Assembly: GCA_029962745.1 (NCBI GenBank)
Contig: CM057156.1
Location: 29,634,647 to 29,698,646, forward strand
DNA from: Echinometra lucunter
Lineage: Eukaryota > Echinodermata > Echinoidea > Camarodonta > Echinometridae
Direction: 5' to 3'
DNA length: 64,000 nucleotides
Below the pieces are notes generated by a model. That model had not been told where the DNA came from and did no database searches. It saw only the letters and a program-made list of their open reading frames with translations. This document shows positions 28,518 through 35,889 of the stretch, in pieces. Each line of letters opens with the position of its first letter. Position 1 is the stretch's first letter. Both the position numbers and the translations under genes were made by a program.

Positions 28518-31500
28518 ATCTTGTTGAAATTGCTAATTTATTTTAGTTCCAGCAATCTGAAAAAAAAAATTCCCTATTAGTCATGAAAAACATTGTGTTG
28601 ACACTCTAGATTTCTTGATGCCTCGTAACAGATTGGTGCGGCAGTGTTGCCCTTAGGCAGCTCCTGGAGGGCAGTCTTGAAAGCGGCAAGGGAAAGAGTT
28701 GGTACCAACCCATTCCTCTGACTGAAGACATCGCCATCTGGACCATGCCGCCTCTACAGTACCTACAGAAGAAGATGAAGTATGGTATACATCATGAGCT
28801 AGATCTCTCACTGCAAGAAGAGGTAGGAGACACTATGAACACGACGGACAAAGAAAGCGGACAAAATAAACAACCCCTCATTCGACCCTTCACAATGGTT
28901 CTGGTAGTCAAAAGAACATCCCTTCACAGCTGTTATGTTTAATCATGTAGTTCCAGGTGAATATGCATGTGACACCTGTTCCACATATTTTAGACAATAG
29001 CAGTGAAGGGATGTTCTTTTGACTGCCAGAACCATTGTGAAGGGTAGAATGAGAGGTTGTTTATTTTGTCCGCTTTCTTTGTCCGCCATGTTCATAGTGA
29101 GAACAATGGGGTTCTGTTCCATCTTGCTGGATAAGGGCTTGTTCACATATAAATGTATGAGCGGAAAACCCCTGCAGTGAACCCCCACAGATTTTTTTGT
29201 GTGTACAAATGAATGGGATATGACGTGACAAAAAAAACAAAAAACAAATGCAGAGGCAGGAAGCATGAGGTGTGGACCAATCAAATTTTCATAAACTTAG
29301 CGCAAAATATATTGTCATGATTTCAGCTGTGCAACTTTTGCCAAAGCTGTCTTTTATTTGACCCTTGACGGTTTATGCGCATGTCATTCTCACATTACCA
29401 GTCAAATTCTCATAAAGTTAGCACAAAATATATTGTCATGAGTTCAGCTATGCAACTTTTGTCAAAACTTTCTTTTATTTCAGCATAGGCAGTTAATGTG
29501 GACGTCATTATCATAAATGATGCGGTTTGCTGCGCCATATGTGAACACCAAAAAAAAAATGCTCAATTTTTCCGCTGGATATCTGAATGAGCCTAATGTG
29601 ACATATTTGTTTCCAGTTCTGTAACCAAGGGTTGAAGTTTATTCGCCAGAAAAGAATTTAAGGATCGCCACACACAGTTACAACTTTTCATGCAATTTTC
29701 AAAATTTGAGATATTTGGGCAGTACACATATTTAACAGGTTATGCATGATTTGATTTTAGTATGAACCACAGATTCCACAGATTTCAGCCAAAATTTTCT
29801 TGGGCTTATTATTCAACAGTTTAAAGCAGGAAAAAGGCCTAGTGGGATTCTAATTGAAATGAGGCTAGTAAAGATGACTCTAAACATTGATAACATTTGC
29901 TTGTTTTTACTTCGGAAGTTAATCTGTTGACTACTAAGCCTGAGATAATGCTGGCTGGGTTCTAGGGCAAAAGTATTTTATATTACAATCAAATCGTATC
30001 CAACAGGTTGATTTGCATTTTTAAGTCATCCCTCAAGACAAGGCCAGTTTGATACCCACCAGCTTGTTGTTTCTGCCTCACTCTTACCCCATTCTAGCAA
30101 ACTGAAGAGATACAGTACATAGTTTTAAGCCTAAACTGCTAGATTGAATTCTTGTATCTTTACCAGACGGTTGTACGGGTTCTGTGCCTCCGTCAGTTTG
30201 GCTACTACCTGAGCAGTATAGAAGGAATCAGTCTTTCCTGTGAGGATGATCACTTCACTAGCCCCACCTCAGATCACTCAGAAGAACAGGATGAGGAAGA
30301 ATTACAGCAACAACCAGATGAGGTTAGTGTTTCATTAAATACCTGTCGAGTAAGTCCCATATAACAATTGGGATAAACCCATTGTTTACATGCGTTGCAT
30401 TATATTGTCTATGTATCAATGTCTTAACATGAAATTGCTCGTACGGCACTTTGTAATACATGTAAAAAGTGCTTTGTTAATACAGTGTATTACCATTATT
30501 ATTGTTTTTGTTTATCATATCCAAGAGATTGCACAGAGATTTAAGATTCTGAAAAGGACCAGTAACATTATGTTTGTTTATTTTTATTCATGCAGAAGCA
30601 TCCTTCCTAACAAGTTCAGTACATGTGCTGTAAAAAGGAGTAGATTTAATTTGATTCAGTAAGCATGTGTTTTTAAGTGCATGTACAATGGTGATGTTGA
30701 GTTGGTTACTGTAGTGGCCTACAATATTTGTTCCTGAATGGATATCTTATGAATAAATGACATATTTTCAATTGTCATTTCTATTTTTTTTAATTTAATA
30801 CTTTATAGGAGGAAGAGGTGCATAGAAAAGAAAGTGTTACAGCTGGAGAGAAAGAAGACGATAGTGAAGCTCGCAGACAGCAGATTATGAGAGGCATGGC
30901 ACAACTAAGATTACAGGTAGATATCTTCATTGAGTTGTTACATGGAGGTCTTAGATTATCCTTTTCCTGTGTATATGTATTTTCCACAAATTTTGAATGT
31001 GTTGAATGGGTATAGTAATGTTCAATAACAAAGGTCTATTTTGTTTAAGATGCAGTACTTCAGATTTTTTTTTACAGAATAACAATTGGTTTCAAACAAC
31101 AAAGAAAAACAACATTTTGATGTCATGTGATGAAGAATTCCATCAAGTAGTTCATGATGATTAGGTTTCTAATTTTTGGTAAAATTTATGCATTTGCCAT
31201 CATCAGGCCATTTCAGGAGATTGGGAGCATAGTAGCAGTATTTACTTACTCCGTTAAATCAAATTCTGTAGTTTTTGATATTTACTCTGTTATAGTTTTG
31301 CCTGATACATGTATCTTGCTGCCCCATCTCTCCCCTATTGATTGTATTGATTTTTTTTTCCTTGCCGTCATGAATTTTTGATAATAGTTCAATATACTGG
31401 GGAAAAAAACATATAAGAATGATAGTAATACTGAAGATGTGCCATAGCTCAGTTGTTAGAGCACTAGTCTTGTAATCTGACGACCTGGGTTTGAAACCAA

Positions 31501-33733
31501 GTCAATGCACTTGTGCCCTTGCTAAGGCATTAATCCTCATTTCCAGGTCCATTGGAAAGGACTTAAAGCAGTTGGTCCTCTGGCATACTTACAGGCATGC
31601 ATGCTTTCTTAGCAGACAAACAAACTAATAACCGACCAGTCTTAATGTCTTTGTAGTCTGAAGTCGGCCGACTTGAAGGCAGTATTGAACCTCTAATTAT
31701 AGATTCTCAGTCCCTGTATCTGATACCTGGTATTGCTATCCTATCCATTCAGCTCGGTGCATACAATTCATTCATTAGATCCTGACAAACATTGATTGAT
31801 GTTTTCTTTCTCTTTGTCTTTTGTCTTTTGTCTTTTATCTCTTGTCTTTTGTCTTTTCTTTTGTCTTGTCTTTTGTCTTTTGTCTTTTGTAATTTGTCTT
31901 TTCTTTTGTCTTTTCTTTTGTCTTGTCTTTTGTCTTTTGTCTTTTGTCGTTTGTCTTGTCTTTTGTCTTTTGTCTTTTGTCTTTTGTCTTTTGTCTTTTG
32001 TCTTTTGTCTTTTGTCTTTCTTTTGTCTTTTGTCTTTTGTCTTTTGTCTTTTGTCTTTTGTCTTTTGTCTTTTGTCTTTTGTCTTTTGTCTTTTGTCTTT
32101 TGTCTGTCTTTTATCTTTGTAGTCTGAAGTCAGCCAGCTTGAAGGTAGTATTGAACCTCTTGGCATGGATGCCTTGTCTCCATACCTGATTCCTGATACA
32201 GCTGTTCTATCCAATCAGCTGTCTGTAGTTAGATCATTGGTTGCTACTACACGTTTCATCTTCATCATACCCAAAGCAGGTAAGTAGCAAAAAAATATGT
32301 GATCATCAATCATGAAATCAATTTACTTCTTCATTCATTATCATCATTCATTATCATGCATGAATGCAAACAACTTAGGTAAACTTTTTTCTTTAATTTT
32401 GTTTCATTTTTTTATAGGAAGTCAAAATGTGATCAGTGCCCATACTATTGATCAAAATGGCAAAGTGCTGTCATTTGAAATTTAGAACATTATTTTGGTG
32501 ACCAAAAAGTAACAAACCAACAATGATATTTCATTTTGGATTTTACAATAATCCTTCTGGTCAGGCTATTCTGACTATCCAGGGTTTTCAAAAACAAGTT
32601 ATGAATGAAATCTTACATTTATCTGAATGTGTGATAAGGTGTTGTTGCTATTCCATTGAAAAATTAGAAAAAATATTTGTTTGTTATAAATCCTTTAGAA
32701 GCATTGGTATGAGGAGAGAGATACACAAATGTAATTTCTAGAATTTCTGATATTTTGTGACTCCATTTTTATGACCTTGAAATGAAATTATGTGCAGATT
32801 AAACTTTCAGTGTACATGCATTATGTTGCTATTGGCTCATACAGTTTTAGCAGTTTGAAATGAGAGAGTGCTCATTCTAAACTTCTTTCTACTTTATTTT
32901 CTTTCCCCATAGTAATGTCACAGTTAGACATCAACAAGAAATCCCAGGCCAAGGCTAGGGAAGCGATTAAATTCATGGAGAAGGAATTTCAACTTGGCAA
33001 TAGGTAGGAAACTTTTTTTTTAATCAGTGATTAAAATTTTCATTCATGTCAACTTGATATGCACTGTAATAGCTTAACAGAATGATGAATACAAATTTAA
33101 TCCATTGAATTTGATGACAATGGTTAACATTGTAAATTTTTTTTTCTTCTTGTCATTTGACAGGTATCTAAGGGCTCAGAAAGATAAAGAGAGTCTAAAA
33201 TTTGATGAGAAGTTCAAAGCCAAGATAGATGACATAAATATCAGGTGAGACACTTTTTTTAAAATCAGAAGTACATGTATATTTTTGGTTGTTGAAAGCT
33301 TAAATTTCTAAATTTCAGCCACAGAAGTTGTTCATTGATTGTATTGTGCATTTTATGAAGATATTTCGTTCACAATTAAGATTCTTATGGGTCACACCAA
33401 CTTAATAAAATGATGGATTTTTATTTGTATTTTTCCCTCATAAGACCATCCATTTTGATAACACCTGAATTCTTATTCCTCTCTGTTTTCTACTGTGAAT
33501 CCAGAACCTTCTGCAATATAGCAGAGTGTGCTCACTTCTTTGCCCTTCGTTCTGGAGACCCATCGTTACGTAGCCCTGCTAACCCCACCCCTGGAGGTAT
33601 GGTCACCATTCTCACCCACCAAGAGCCGTCAGATGACCCCAGGGTGACCTCTACCATCGACAAGCTGCTCAATGTTGGTGTGGACGTCACGACGGCAAGG
33701 GACTTCCAAGCTCGATGGCAGGCTCATACGTGA
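14796..33733 (+). CDS. SMG5: SMG5, nonsense-mediated mRNA decay factor (20 coding exons)
   Basis: SMG5 works with SMG7 on phosphorylated UPF1 during nonsense-mediated decay and promotes UPF1 dephosphorylation and mRNA turnover (family knowledge). Joined exons: 14796-14893, 17141-17239, 17715-17838, 18739-18901, 20731-20817, 21326-21494, 22893-23018, 23518-23777, 24444-24581, 25733-26103, 26701-26971, 27387-27571, 27722-27797, 28632-28822, 30167-30322, 30809-30916, 32123-32279, 32913-33003, 33164-33244, 33505-33733. They total 3180 nt (1059 residues; human SMG5 is about 1016), and all phases agree. The layout is a 14-3-3-like N-terminal domain (about 15-250, with LHPIDFGRKAEEILWWKVYY and AQKACHRCLIYLGDL), a helical region, a charged low-complexity linker (about 425-635), a second helical part and a C-terminal PIN domain (about 880-1040, LSPYLIPDTAVLS). 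From family knowledge, the SMG5 PIN domain is catalytically dead. Paralogues SMG6 and SMG7 fit less well. Residue-level matches run along the whole protein, so confidence is high. Confidence 0.96.
14894..17140 (+). other. SMG5 intron 1
   Basis: This 2.2-kb AT-rich intron holds a short ATC repeat (15379-15404), an A run near 15640 and a diverged foldback element (about 16733-17097) close to its 3' end. Confidence 0.7.
16733..17097. mobile_element. Diverged foldback (MITE-like) element in SMG5 intron 1
   Basis: The left part (acagggttctcactag, then catggttcc) recurs inverted at the right (ggaaccatggg, then ctggtgagaaccat). The arms are diverged and the ends are approximate. Superfamily unknown. 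Confidence 0.35.
17141..17239 (+). CDS. SMG5: SMG5 exon 2
   Basis: Acceptor ttctttatag and donor gtgagt, phase 2 to 2. It encodes RSAQDLTHKLESTFRHKQAY and continues through the first helices of the 14-3-3-like domain. Confidence 0.92.
17715..17838 (+). CDS. SMG5: SMG5 exon 3
   Basis: Acceptor cttttatag and donor gtaagc, leaving in phase 0. It encodes RLRDLCERLMMLHPIDFGRK and EEILWWKVYYNVITLAKKSK, the most conserved block of the SMG5/6/7 N-terminal domain. Confidence 0.95.
18183..18531. mobile_element. Harbinger-like MITE, 349 bp, TAA target duplication
   Basis: Terminal inverted repeats of about 42 bp with a single mismatch begin aggtgctttcacacatgatg. The trinucleotide TAA flanks both sides (18180-18182 and 18532-18534). 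The 3-bp TWA-type duplication and the AGGTGCTTTCAC-like ends suggest the PIF/Harbinger superfamily. It has no coding capacity. It sits in SMG5 intron 3. Confidence 0.75.
18739..18901 (+). CDS. SMG5: SMG5 exon 4
   Basis: Acceptor ttccatacag and donor gtcagt, phase 0 to 1. It encodes YIRSGSSLECAYRTHLLAAT and following residues, matching the human SRSTLECAYRTHL region. Confidence 0.93.
18902..20730 (+). other. SMG5 intron 4
   Basis: This 1.8-kb intron contains a short TTAA-ended inverted-repeat sequence (19874-19966) and a T-rich tract near 20440. The frame open at 19642-19941 did not match any family I know. Confidence 0.65.
19874..19966. repeat. Short TTAA-ended inverted repeat (93 bp)
   Basis: The ends ttaacctgttgaacac and gtgctcaatgggttaa are imperfect inverted repeats (13 of 16). 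Possibly a very short MITE. Confidence 0.4.
20731..20817 (+). CDS. SMG5: SMG5 exon 5
   Basis: Acceptor ttctcctcag and donor gtaaat, phase 1 to 1. It encodes ETCMDANKPEAKDWAQKACH and RCLIYLGDL, a hallmark of the TPR-like SMG5/7 fold. Confidence 0.95.
   Translation, partial: RHVWMPTNQKLKTGHRKLVIDALSTWEI
21065..21155 (-). repeat. Possible tRNA-derived SINE fragment (minus strand)
   Basis: On the minus strand a B-box-like ggggtttgatacc follows an A-box-like segment and is followed by ttgcacaacactttagtcac, similar to the tRNA-related head of deuterostome SINEs. It is decayed and lies in SMG5 intron 5. Confidence 0.35.
21326..21494 (+). CDS. SMG5: SMG5 exon 6
   Basis: Acceptor catcatacag and donor gtgagt, phase 1 to 2. 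It encodes ARYRQDFEGPSSCLLAQRFY and HQALVLNPAMGMPHNQLGTL, matching human AERFYYQALSVAPQIGMPFNQ. The last 104 nt recur four times downstream as decayed copies. Confidence 0.95.
21614..21717 (+). pseudogene. Decayed copy 1 of the SMG5 exon 6 3' part
   Basis: It starts gccctggtgttgaaccctgc and is nearly identical to exon 6 from 21391 onward. The frame is broken by TAG (ctactagagg) and the donor is changed from gatggtgagt to gatgatgagt. GA-rich DNA precedes it, with no acceptor. Confidence 0.9.
21848..21951 (+). pseudogene. Decayed copy 2 of the SMG5 exon 6 3' part
   Basis: It starts gccctcatgttgaatccagc and stays similar to exon 6 through the end. The donor is again gatgatgagt, a change shared with copy 1. 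It has no acceptor. Confidence 0.9.
22064..22167 (+). pseudogene. Decayed copy 3 of the SMG5 exon 6 3' part
   Basis: It starts gcccttgtcttgaatctttc. A one-base loss and TAG break the frame, but the donor gatggtgagt is intact. It has no acceptor. Confidence 0.88.
22243..22347 (+). pseudogene. Copy 4 of the SMG5 exon 6 3' part, frame still open
   Basis: It starts gccctaatgttgaaccctgc. The exon 6 frame stays open through the copy and a good donor (gggtgagt) remains. The sequence in front is (GA)n, with no polypyrimidine tract or branch site, so use as an exon is unlikely. Confidence 0.85.
22539..22614. repeat. ATT/ATC microsatellite in SMG5 intron 6
   Basis: (ATT)n with an ATC block and short interruptions. 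Confidence 0.85.
22893..23018 (+). CDS. SMG5: SMG5 exon 7
   Basis: Acceptor cttttacatag and donor gtaaga, phase 2 to 2. It encodes CWLSDLRFDGAIANLEKVFE, matching the CIQSEVSFEGAYGNLKRLYD helix of human SMG5. Confidence 0.93.
23518..23777 (+). CDS. SMG5: SMG5 exon 8
   Basis: Acceptor gtaatacag and donor gtgaga, phase 2 to 1. It encodes RPRDIKQFLIRFLYLQEMFQ and ends in LVVLTLMSTYRLQKA, part of the helical domain. Confidence 0.93.
23778..24443 (+). other. SMG5 intron 8
   Basis: The intron contains an ATT/GTT repeat near 23894-23932, preceded by a segment (about 23805-23893) that resembles the tail of a dispersed repeat. Nothing else was recognised. Confidence 0.6.
24444..24581 (+). CDS. SMG5: SMG5 exon 9
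   Basis: Acceptor ttcctttcag and donor gtacat, phase 1 to 1. It encodes GSKQTSTAVVFTLALFSYTL, matching human GSKQYSAAIAFTLALFSHLV. Confidence 0.95.
24582..25732 (+). other. SMG5 intron 9
   Basis: An 1151-bp intron in which I saw no exon or clear repeat element. Confidence 0.6.
25733..26103 (+). CDS. SMG5: SMG5 exon 10, charged linker
   Basis: Acceptor ttcctgtaaag and donor gtacct, phase 1 to 0. It encodes a low-complexity segment with basic runs (KPAKKKQQKKKPKTVLKAMR) followed by an acidic part with EESDLSEG and DSDYFMDSQELE. Human SMG5 has the same order (RRRRHPPKVGDDSDLSEGFE). Confidence 0.92.
26104..26700 (+). other. SMG5 intron 10 with a short hairpin
   Basis: A near-palindrome at 26339-26380 (ttactgtagtggtgtgg paired with cacacctctacagtaacc) could form a hairpin of about 18 bp. 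Around it are irregular acaac/caacac word repeats. Confidence 0.5.
26701..26971 (+). CDS. SMG5: SMG5 exon 11
   Basis: Acceptor catcctgcag and donor gtatgg, phase 0 to 1. It contains GRRNIRLAPSFDAYTKE, matching the human CFRLAPTFSNLL motif within the disordered linker. Confidence 0.9.
27387..27571 (+). CDS. SMG5: SMG5 exon 12
   Basis: Acceptor cttgtatacag and donor gtatgc, phase 1 to 0. It contains LMMEILTNEGLLPVIKILTD and WLRTNEDFIIKTAQ, matching human VLMAEGLLPAVKVFLDWLRTN. Confidence 0.95.
27722..27797 (+). CDS. SMG5: SMG5 exon 13
   Basis: Acceptor tcttttgtcag and donor gtaagt, phase 0 to 1. It encodes SSQPLWARLASLLNMCPHEK, matching human SSQSLWNRLSVLLNLLP. Confidence 0.95.
27990..28145. 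repeat. Dispersed repeat with tgttatca / tgataaca ends
   Basis: The end actgataacaagttttatga near 28109 is the inverse of a segment in the SMG5 3' UTR (33790-33825, gtttcataaaaattgttatc). This marks a dispersed short element present at least twice in the window. Confidence 0.45.
28469..28515. repeat. CT microsatellite in SMG5 intron 13
   Basis: (CT)n on the sense strand, about 115 bp before the exon 14 acceptor. Confidence 0.9.
28632..28822 (+). CDS. SMG5: SMG5 exon 14
   Basis: Acceptor cctcgtaacag and donor gtagga, phase 1 to 0. It encodes DWCGSVALRQLLEGSLESGK and LTEDIAIWTMPPLQYLQKKM, matching human LPEDMALRNLPPLR. A hairpin transposon starts 8 nt into the intron. Confidence 0.94.
28831..29099. 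mobile_element. CACTA-like foldback MITE, 269 bp, AGA target duplication
   Basis: Two 97-bp arms (28831-28927 and 29003-29099) are inverted copies with 5 mismatches, separated by a 75-bp loop. The ends are CACTATGAAC and GTTCATAGTG. The trinucleotide AGA flanks both sides (28828-28830 and 29100-29102). A CACTA terminus with a 3-bp duplication is characteristic of EnSpm/CACTA elements. It has no coding capacity. Confidence 0.85.
29128..29552. mobile_element. Diverged relative of the 18183-18531 MITE
   Basis: Ends gggcttgttcacatata and atatgtgaacacc are weak inverted repeats. The interior shares gaggcagga, ccaatcaaattt and ttagcgcaaaa with the Harbinger-like MITE at 18183-18531 and is itself partly duplicated near 29398-29510. 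Confidence 0.5.
29553..30166 (+). other. Remainder of SMG5 intron 14
   Basis: No exon, RNA gene or repeat was recognised in this part. Confidence 0.55.
30167..30322 (+). CDS. SMG5: SMG5 exon 15
   Basis: Acceptor atctttaccag and donor gttagt, phase 0 to 0. It encodes TVVRVLCLRQFGYYLSSIEG (human SVVRICCIRSFGHFIARLQG), then an acidic tail rich in Glu and Gln. Confidence 0.95.
30323..30808 (+). other. SMG5 intron 15
   Basis: A 486-bp AT-rich intron with no recognised feature. Confidence 0.6.
30809..30916 (+). CDS. SMG5: SMG5 exon 16
   Basis: Acceptor actttatag and donor gtagat, phase 0 to 0. It encodes a charged helix ending RRQQIMRGMAQLRLQ, matching human RRNRLMRDMAQLRLQ just before the PIN domain. 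Confidence 0.96.
31436..31635 (+). repeat. tRNA-Thr-derived SINE in SMG5 intron 16
   Basis: The head atagctcagttgttagagca (A box) plus agtcttgtaatctg (anticodon arm, TGT) and ggtttgaaacc (B box) match a threonine tRNA. They continue into an unrelated tail (cttgtgcccttgctaaggca). The acceptor stem does not pair, so this is a retroposon, not a working tRNA gene. Confidence 0.75.
31657..31790 (+). pseudogene. Decayed duplicate of SMG5 exon 17 (exon 17')
   Basis: The copy is preceded by tctttgtag, the same acceptor as exon 17 at 32113-32122. Its first codons read SEVGRLEGSIEPL, against SEVSQLEGSIEPL in exon 17. The frame stays open for about 42 codons and ends in TGA at 31782. The Asp of the PIN motif IPDTAVL is replaced (IPGIAIL). 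Homology fades after about 31758. A weak donor (ctcg|gtgcat) at 31757 would leave phase 1, as exon 17 does. Confidence 0.85.
31803..32118. repeat. TTTTGTC satellite (about 300 bp)
   Basis: A tandem array of a 7-bp unit (cttttgt) with length variants lies between the exon 17 copy and exon 17 and runs into the exon 17 acceptor. It yields false open frames in several phases on both strands, for example a Lys/Asp/Arg/Gln repeat peptide on the minus strand. Confidence 0.95.
32123..32279 (+). CDS. SMG5: SMG5 exon 17, start of PIN domain
   Basis: Acceptor ttatctttgtag and donor gtaagt, phase 0 to 1. It encodes SEVSQLEGSIEPLGMDALSP and YLIPDTAVLSNQLSVVRSLV, the first beta strand with its single conserved Asp, then TTRFIFIIPKA. 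Confidence 0.96.
32280..32912 (+). other. SMG5 intron 17
   Basis: A 633-bp AT-rich intron with no recognised feature. Confidence 0.6.
32913..33003 (+). CDS. SMG5: SMG5 exon 18
   Basis: Acceptor ttccccatag and donor gtagga, phase 1 to 2. It encodes VMSQLDINKKSQAKAREAIK and FMEKEFQLGNR, matching human RTVIDGLDLLKKEHPGARDG. Confidence 0.94.
33164..33244 (+). CDS. SMG5: SMG5 exon 19
   Basis: Acceptor tttgacag and donor gtgaga, phase 2 to 2. It encodes RYLRAQKDKESLKFDEKFKA, matching the human RYIRCQKEVGKSFERHK segment. Confidence 0.93.
33505..33733 (+). CDS. SMG5: SMG5 exon 20 (stop codon)
   Basis: The exon follows gaatccag, phase 2, and runs to TGA at 33731-33733. It encodes the end of the PIN domain: GGMVTILTHQEPSDDPRV and NVGVDVTTARDFQARWQAHT, matching human GMVTIITGLPLDNPS and VDIKNVLDFYKQW. 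Confidence 0.96.
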
Positions 33734-34344
33734 AGGGAGTAAGAAAGAAGGTACATGTAGAGTGATGTAGCAGGATAGATGAAGGCCCTGGGCCCCGTTT
33801 CATAAAAATTGTTATCAATAGCTAGTTTCAGTATCTGATCAATTTCTAAACATGTACAATATTGCAATGTAAAAACAGATACGTACATTTTTAGTTTCAA
33901 ATATTTTTTTTTTATTATATTATGCAAACATATACCTTCCATCTCATTATTGATTTAATTGAATACTGCACACAGTCATACTTTCTCTTGCAATAATGAA
34001 TCTAGCAAAATTTGACTTTTTAATATTTTGAAGTATATACTATTGTGATAATATCAATTTGTTTGTCAATGTTCTGTCTTAAATGCCATTTTCAAATAAA
34101 CATTGCATTATTAGTCCTTAACTGCACTGTATATTGAATTACTTGAATTTTGGTTTCTTGCAGATGTGACCACCTCACATGACAAAACCACAGAAGGATG
34201 AGAAGAGGCTCTTGGAGATCTCATTGTAGTATGATGAAAGGAAAGTAAAGAGCTGTTACTTCAGAGGGTAAAAGGATGGAGAAAAGAAAAACCGCTGCTT
34301 ACATCATTGTTGTTTGTGACTTTTTCCCTGATGTCTGAAAACTC

Positions 34345-34350
34345 AATAAA
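34345..34350 (+). terminator. Candidate polyadenylation signal for SMG5
   Basis: This AATAAA lies about 610 bp after the stop. Another is at 35384-35389. A possible 3' UTR intron (donor gtacat near 33751, acceptor ttgcag near 34164) would change the distance. Confidence 0.35.
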
Positions 34351-35836
34351 ACCTTGCAGTGATATGGGAGAATGCATGCCGTCTGCTTCAAACTTTGATG
34401 TACAAGCCATATTTTCCAGGACTGCTCAGAACACCAGTAAGTTGATTATCAAAGAATGGGTCAAAACAAACTGAATTTGGGTGAAATATTGTTGGTTGTA
34501 AGCAGAAAAGTTACATATCATGATATACATGTATATTGCTGTGAATCGACAAGCAGCAGTAATGACGATGTGATACTGTGCTGTTATTCATATCAGAATC
34601 ATGCCAACATTCACCATAATGTTAAAAGCAATGAAGAGGAGCTTGGATTTGTTATCATCATAGTTGCTAACGATCTTGACAGTCCTAGTATGAGATGAAA
34701 TATCACAGTATTGAGGTATTTTTTGACCTCGTTCATGGTTTGGATACTTAAAATTTGGGAGAGGAATTTTGCATGAAATCCACCATTTAAAGTTTTGGGA
34801 ACAAAGAGGAAAAAATCATTTTGCTAGGTTTTGACCTACATATCAAACATCATTTTCACCTCTCAGTTTTTCAGAGTTTCATTCACAGGTGGTATATGAT
34901 TATGTGCTACTCGCACAATAATAATGCACCTTGAAAAGGCCAGTTGAGTCAATAAAAGCTTATAAAGAAATCATGGTCACAAAAAACATAAAGTGATTTT
35001 AAAACAACTTGTCCTCAGATACAGGGATCTGAACCAATTTACTAATGAATTATCTCATTCCATCAGACTTTAATACAAAACTATCCAGGTCCCACAGACA
35101 ATGGGTTAATATATAACTTAAGGTGGTGGAGCTAGTTTTACATGTACCAGTCTCCCATACAGCAGAATTATGTGCATGCTAATAACTGTAGACCTTGCAG
35201 TATATATATGATTTGTCTGGTACTATGGTTGGAGAGTGCAATTATGTTATGAAGTTGCAATTCATTAGTACATAACCTGTAGTAGTTTCTAGTGGCATAT
35301 ATTAAAGGTTGTGATGGTGATTCTTTAAAGGTATCAAATGATGTAATTTAGACCTTGCAGATTTGTTGGAGTTAAACTGTGAAAATAAAGCTACAGTAGT
35401 TCAGCTATATTTTTCAGGTTAGTATAATTCTCTTTCCAGTCACCTGACCAGTACAGTCACATAATAAACATGAGCTACAGGTGCTGTCCTTTAAATAAGC
35501 TTTCATTATGACCTGTATGCCTCTACAAAACTTGCCTTAGACTATGGTCGTAGAATGAATTATCTAATTTATGATTGCATGCAGTTCTTTCTCATGGCAT
35601 GAATATTGGCAGTATGATTTTTACATTTCTCTTATCAGTATCTTAAAAGTGCTACTATATTTTGATTATCATGAATGAACTAATAAATTATCATTACAAT
35701 GACCGGTACCTTTATACTATTATTCTAATTCTTTTCTTAATTGGGTGTACATTTTGAAGATATGTGTAATTGGAATTCATATGATGCTTTGTTAAAATCA
35801 TTGTATTGAAATTGATAATTCACCTATGTGTGTGTT

Positions 35837-35889
<53 letters not shown>

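Noticed and set aside
31441..31512. Functional tRNA-Thr gene
   Set aside because: The A and B boxes match, but the 5' and 3' acceptor strands do not pair and the sequence runs on into a SINE tail.
31768..32214. 148-codon minus-strand frame of Lys-Asp-Lys-Arg-Gln repeats, and matching plus-strand frames
   Set aside because: It is the translation of the TTTTGTC satellite and overlaps SMG5 exon 17. A 7-bp unit with length variants opens several frames by composition.
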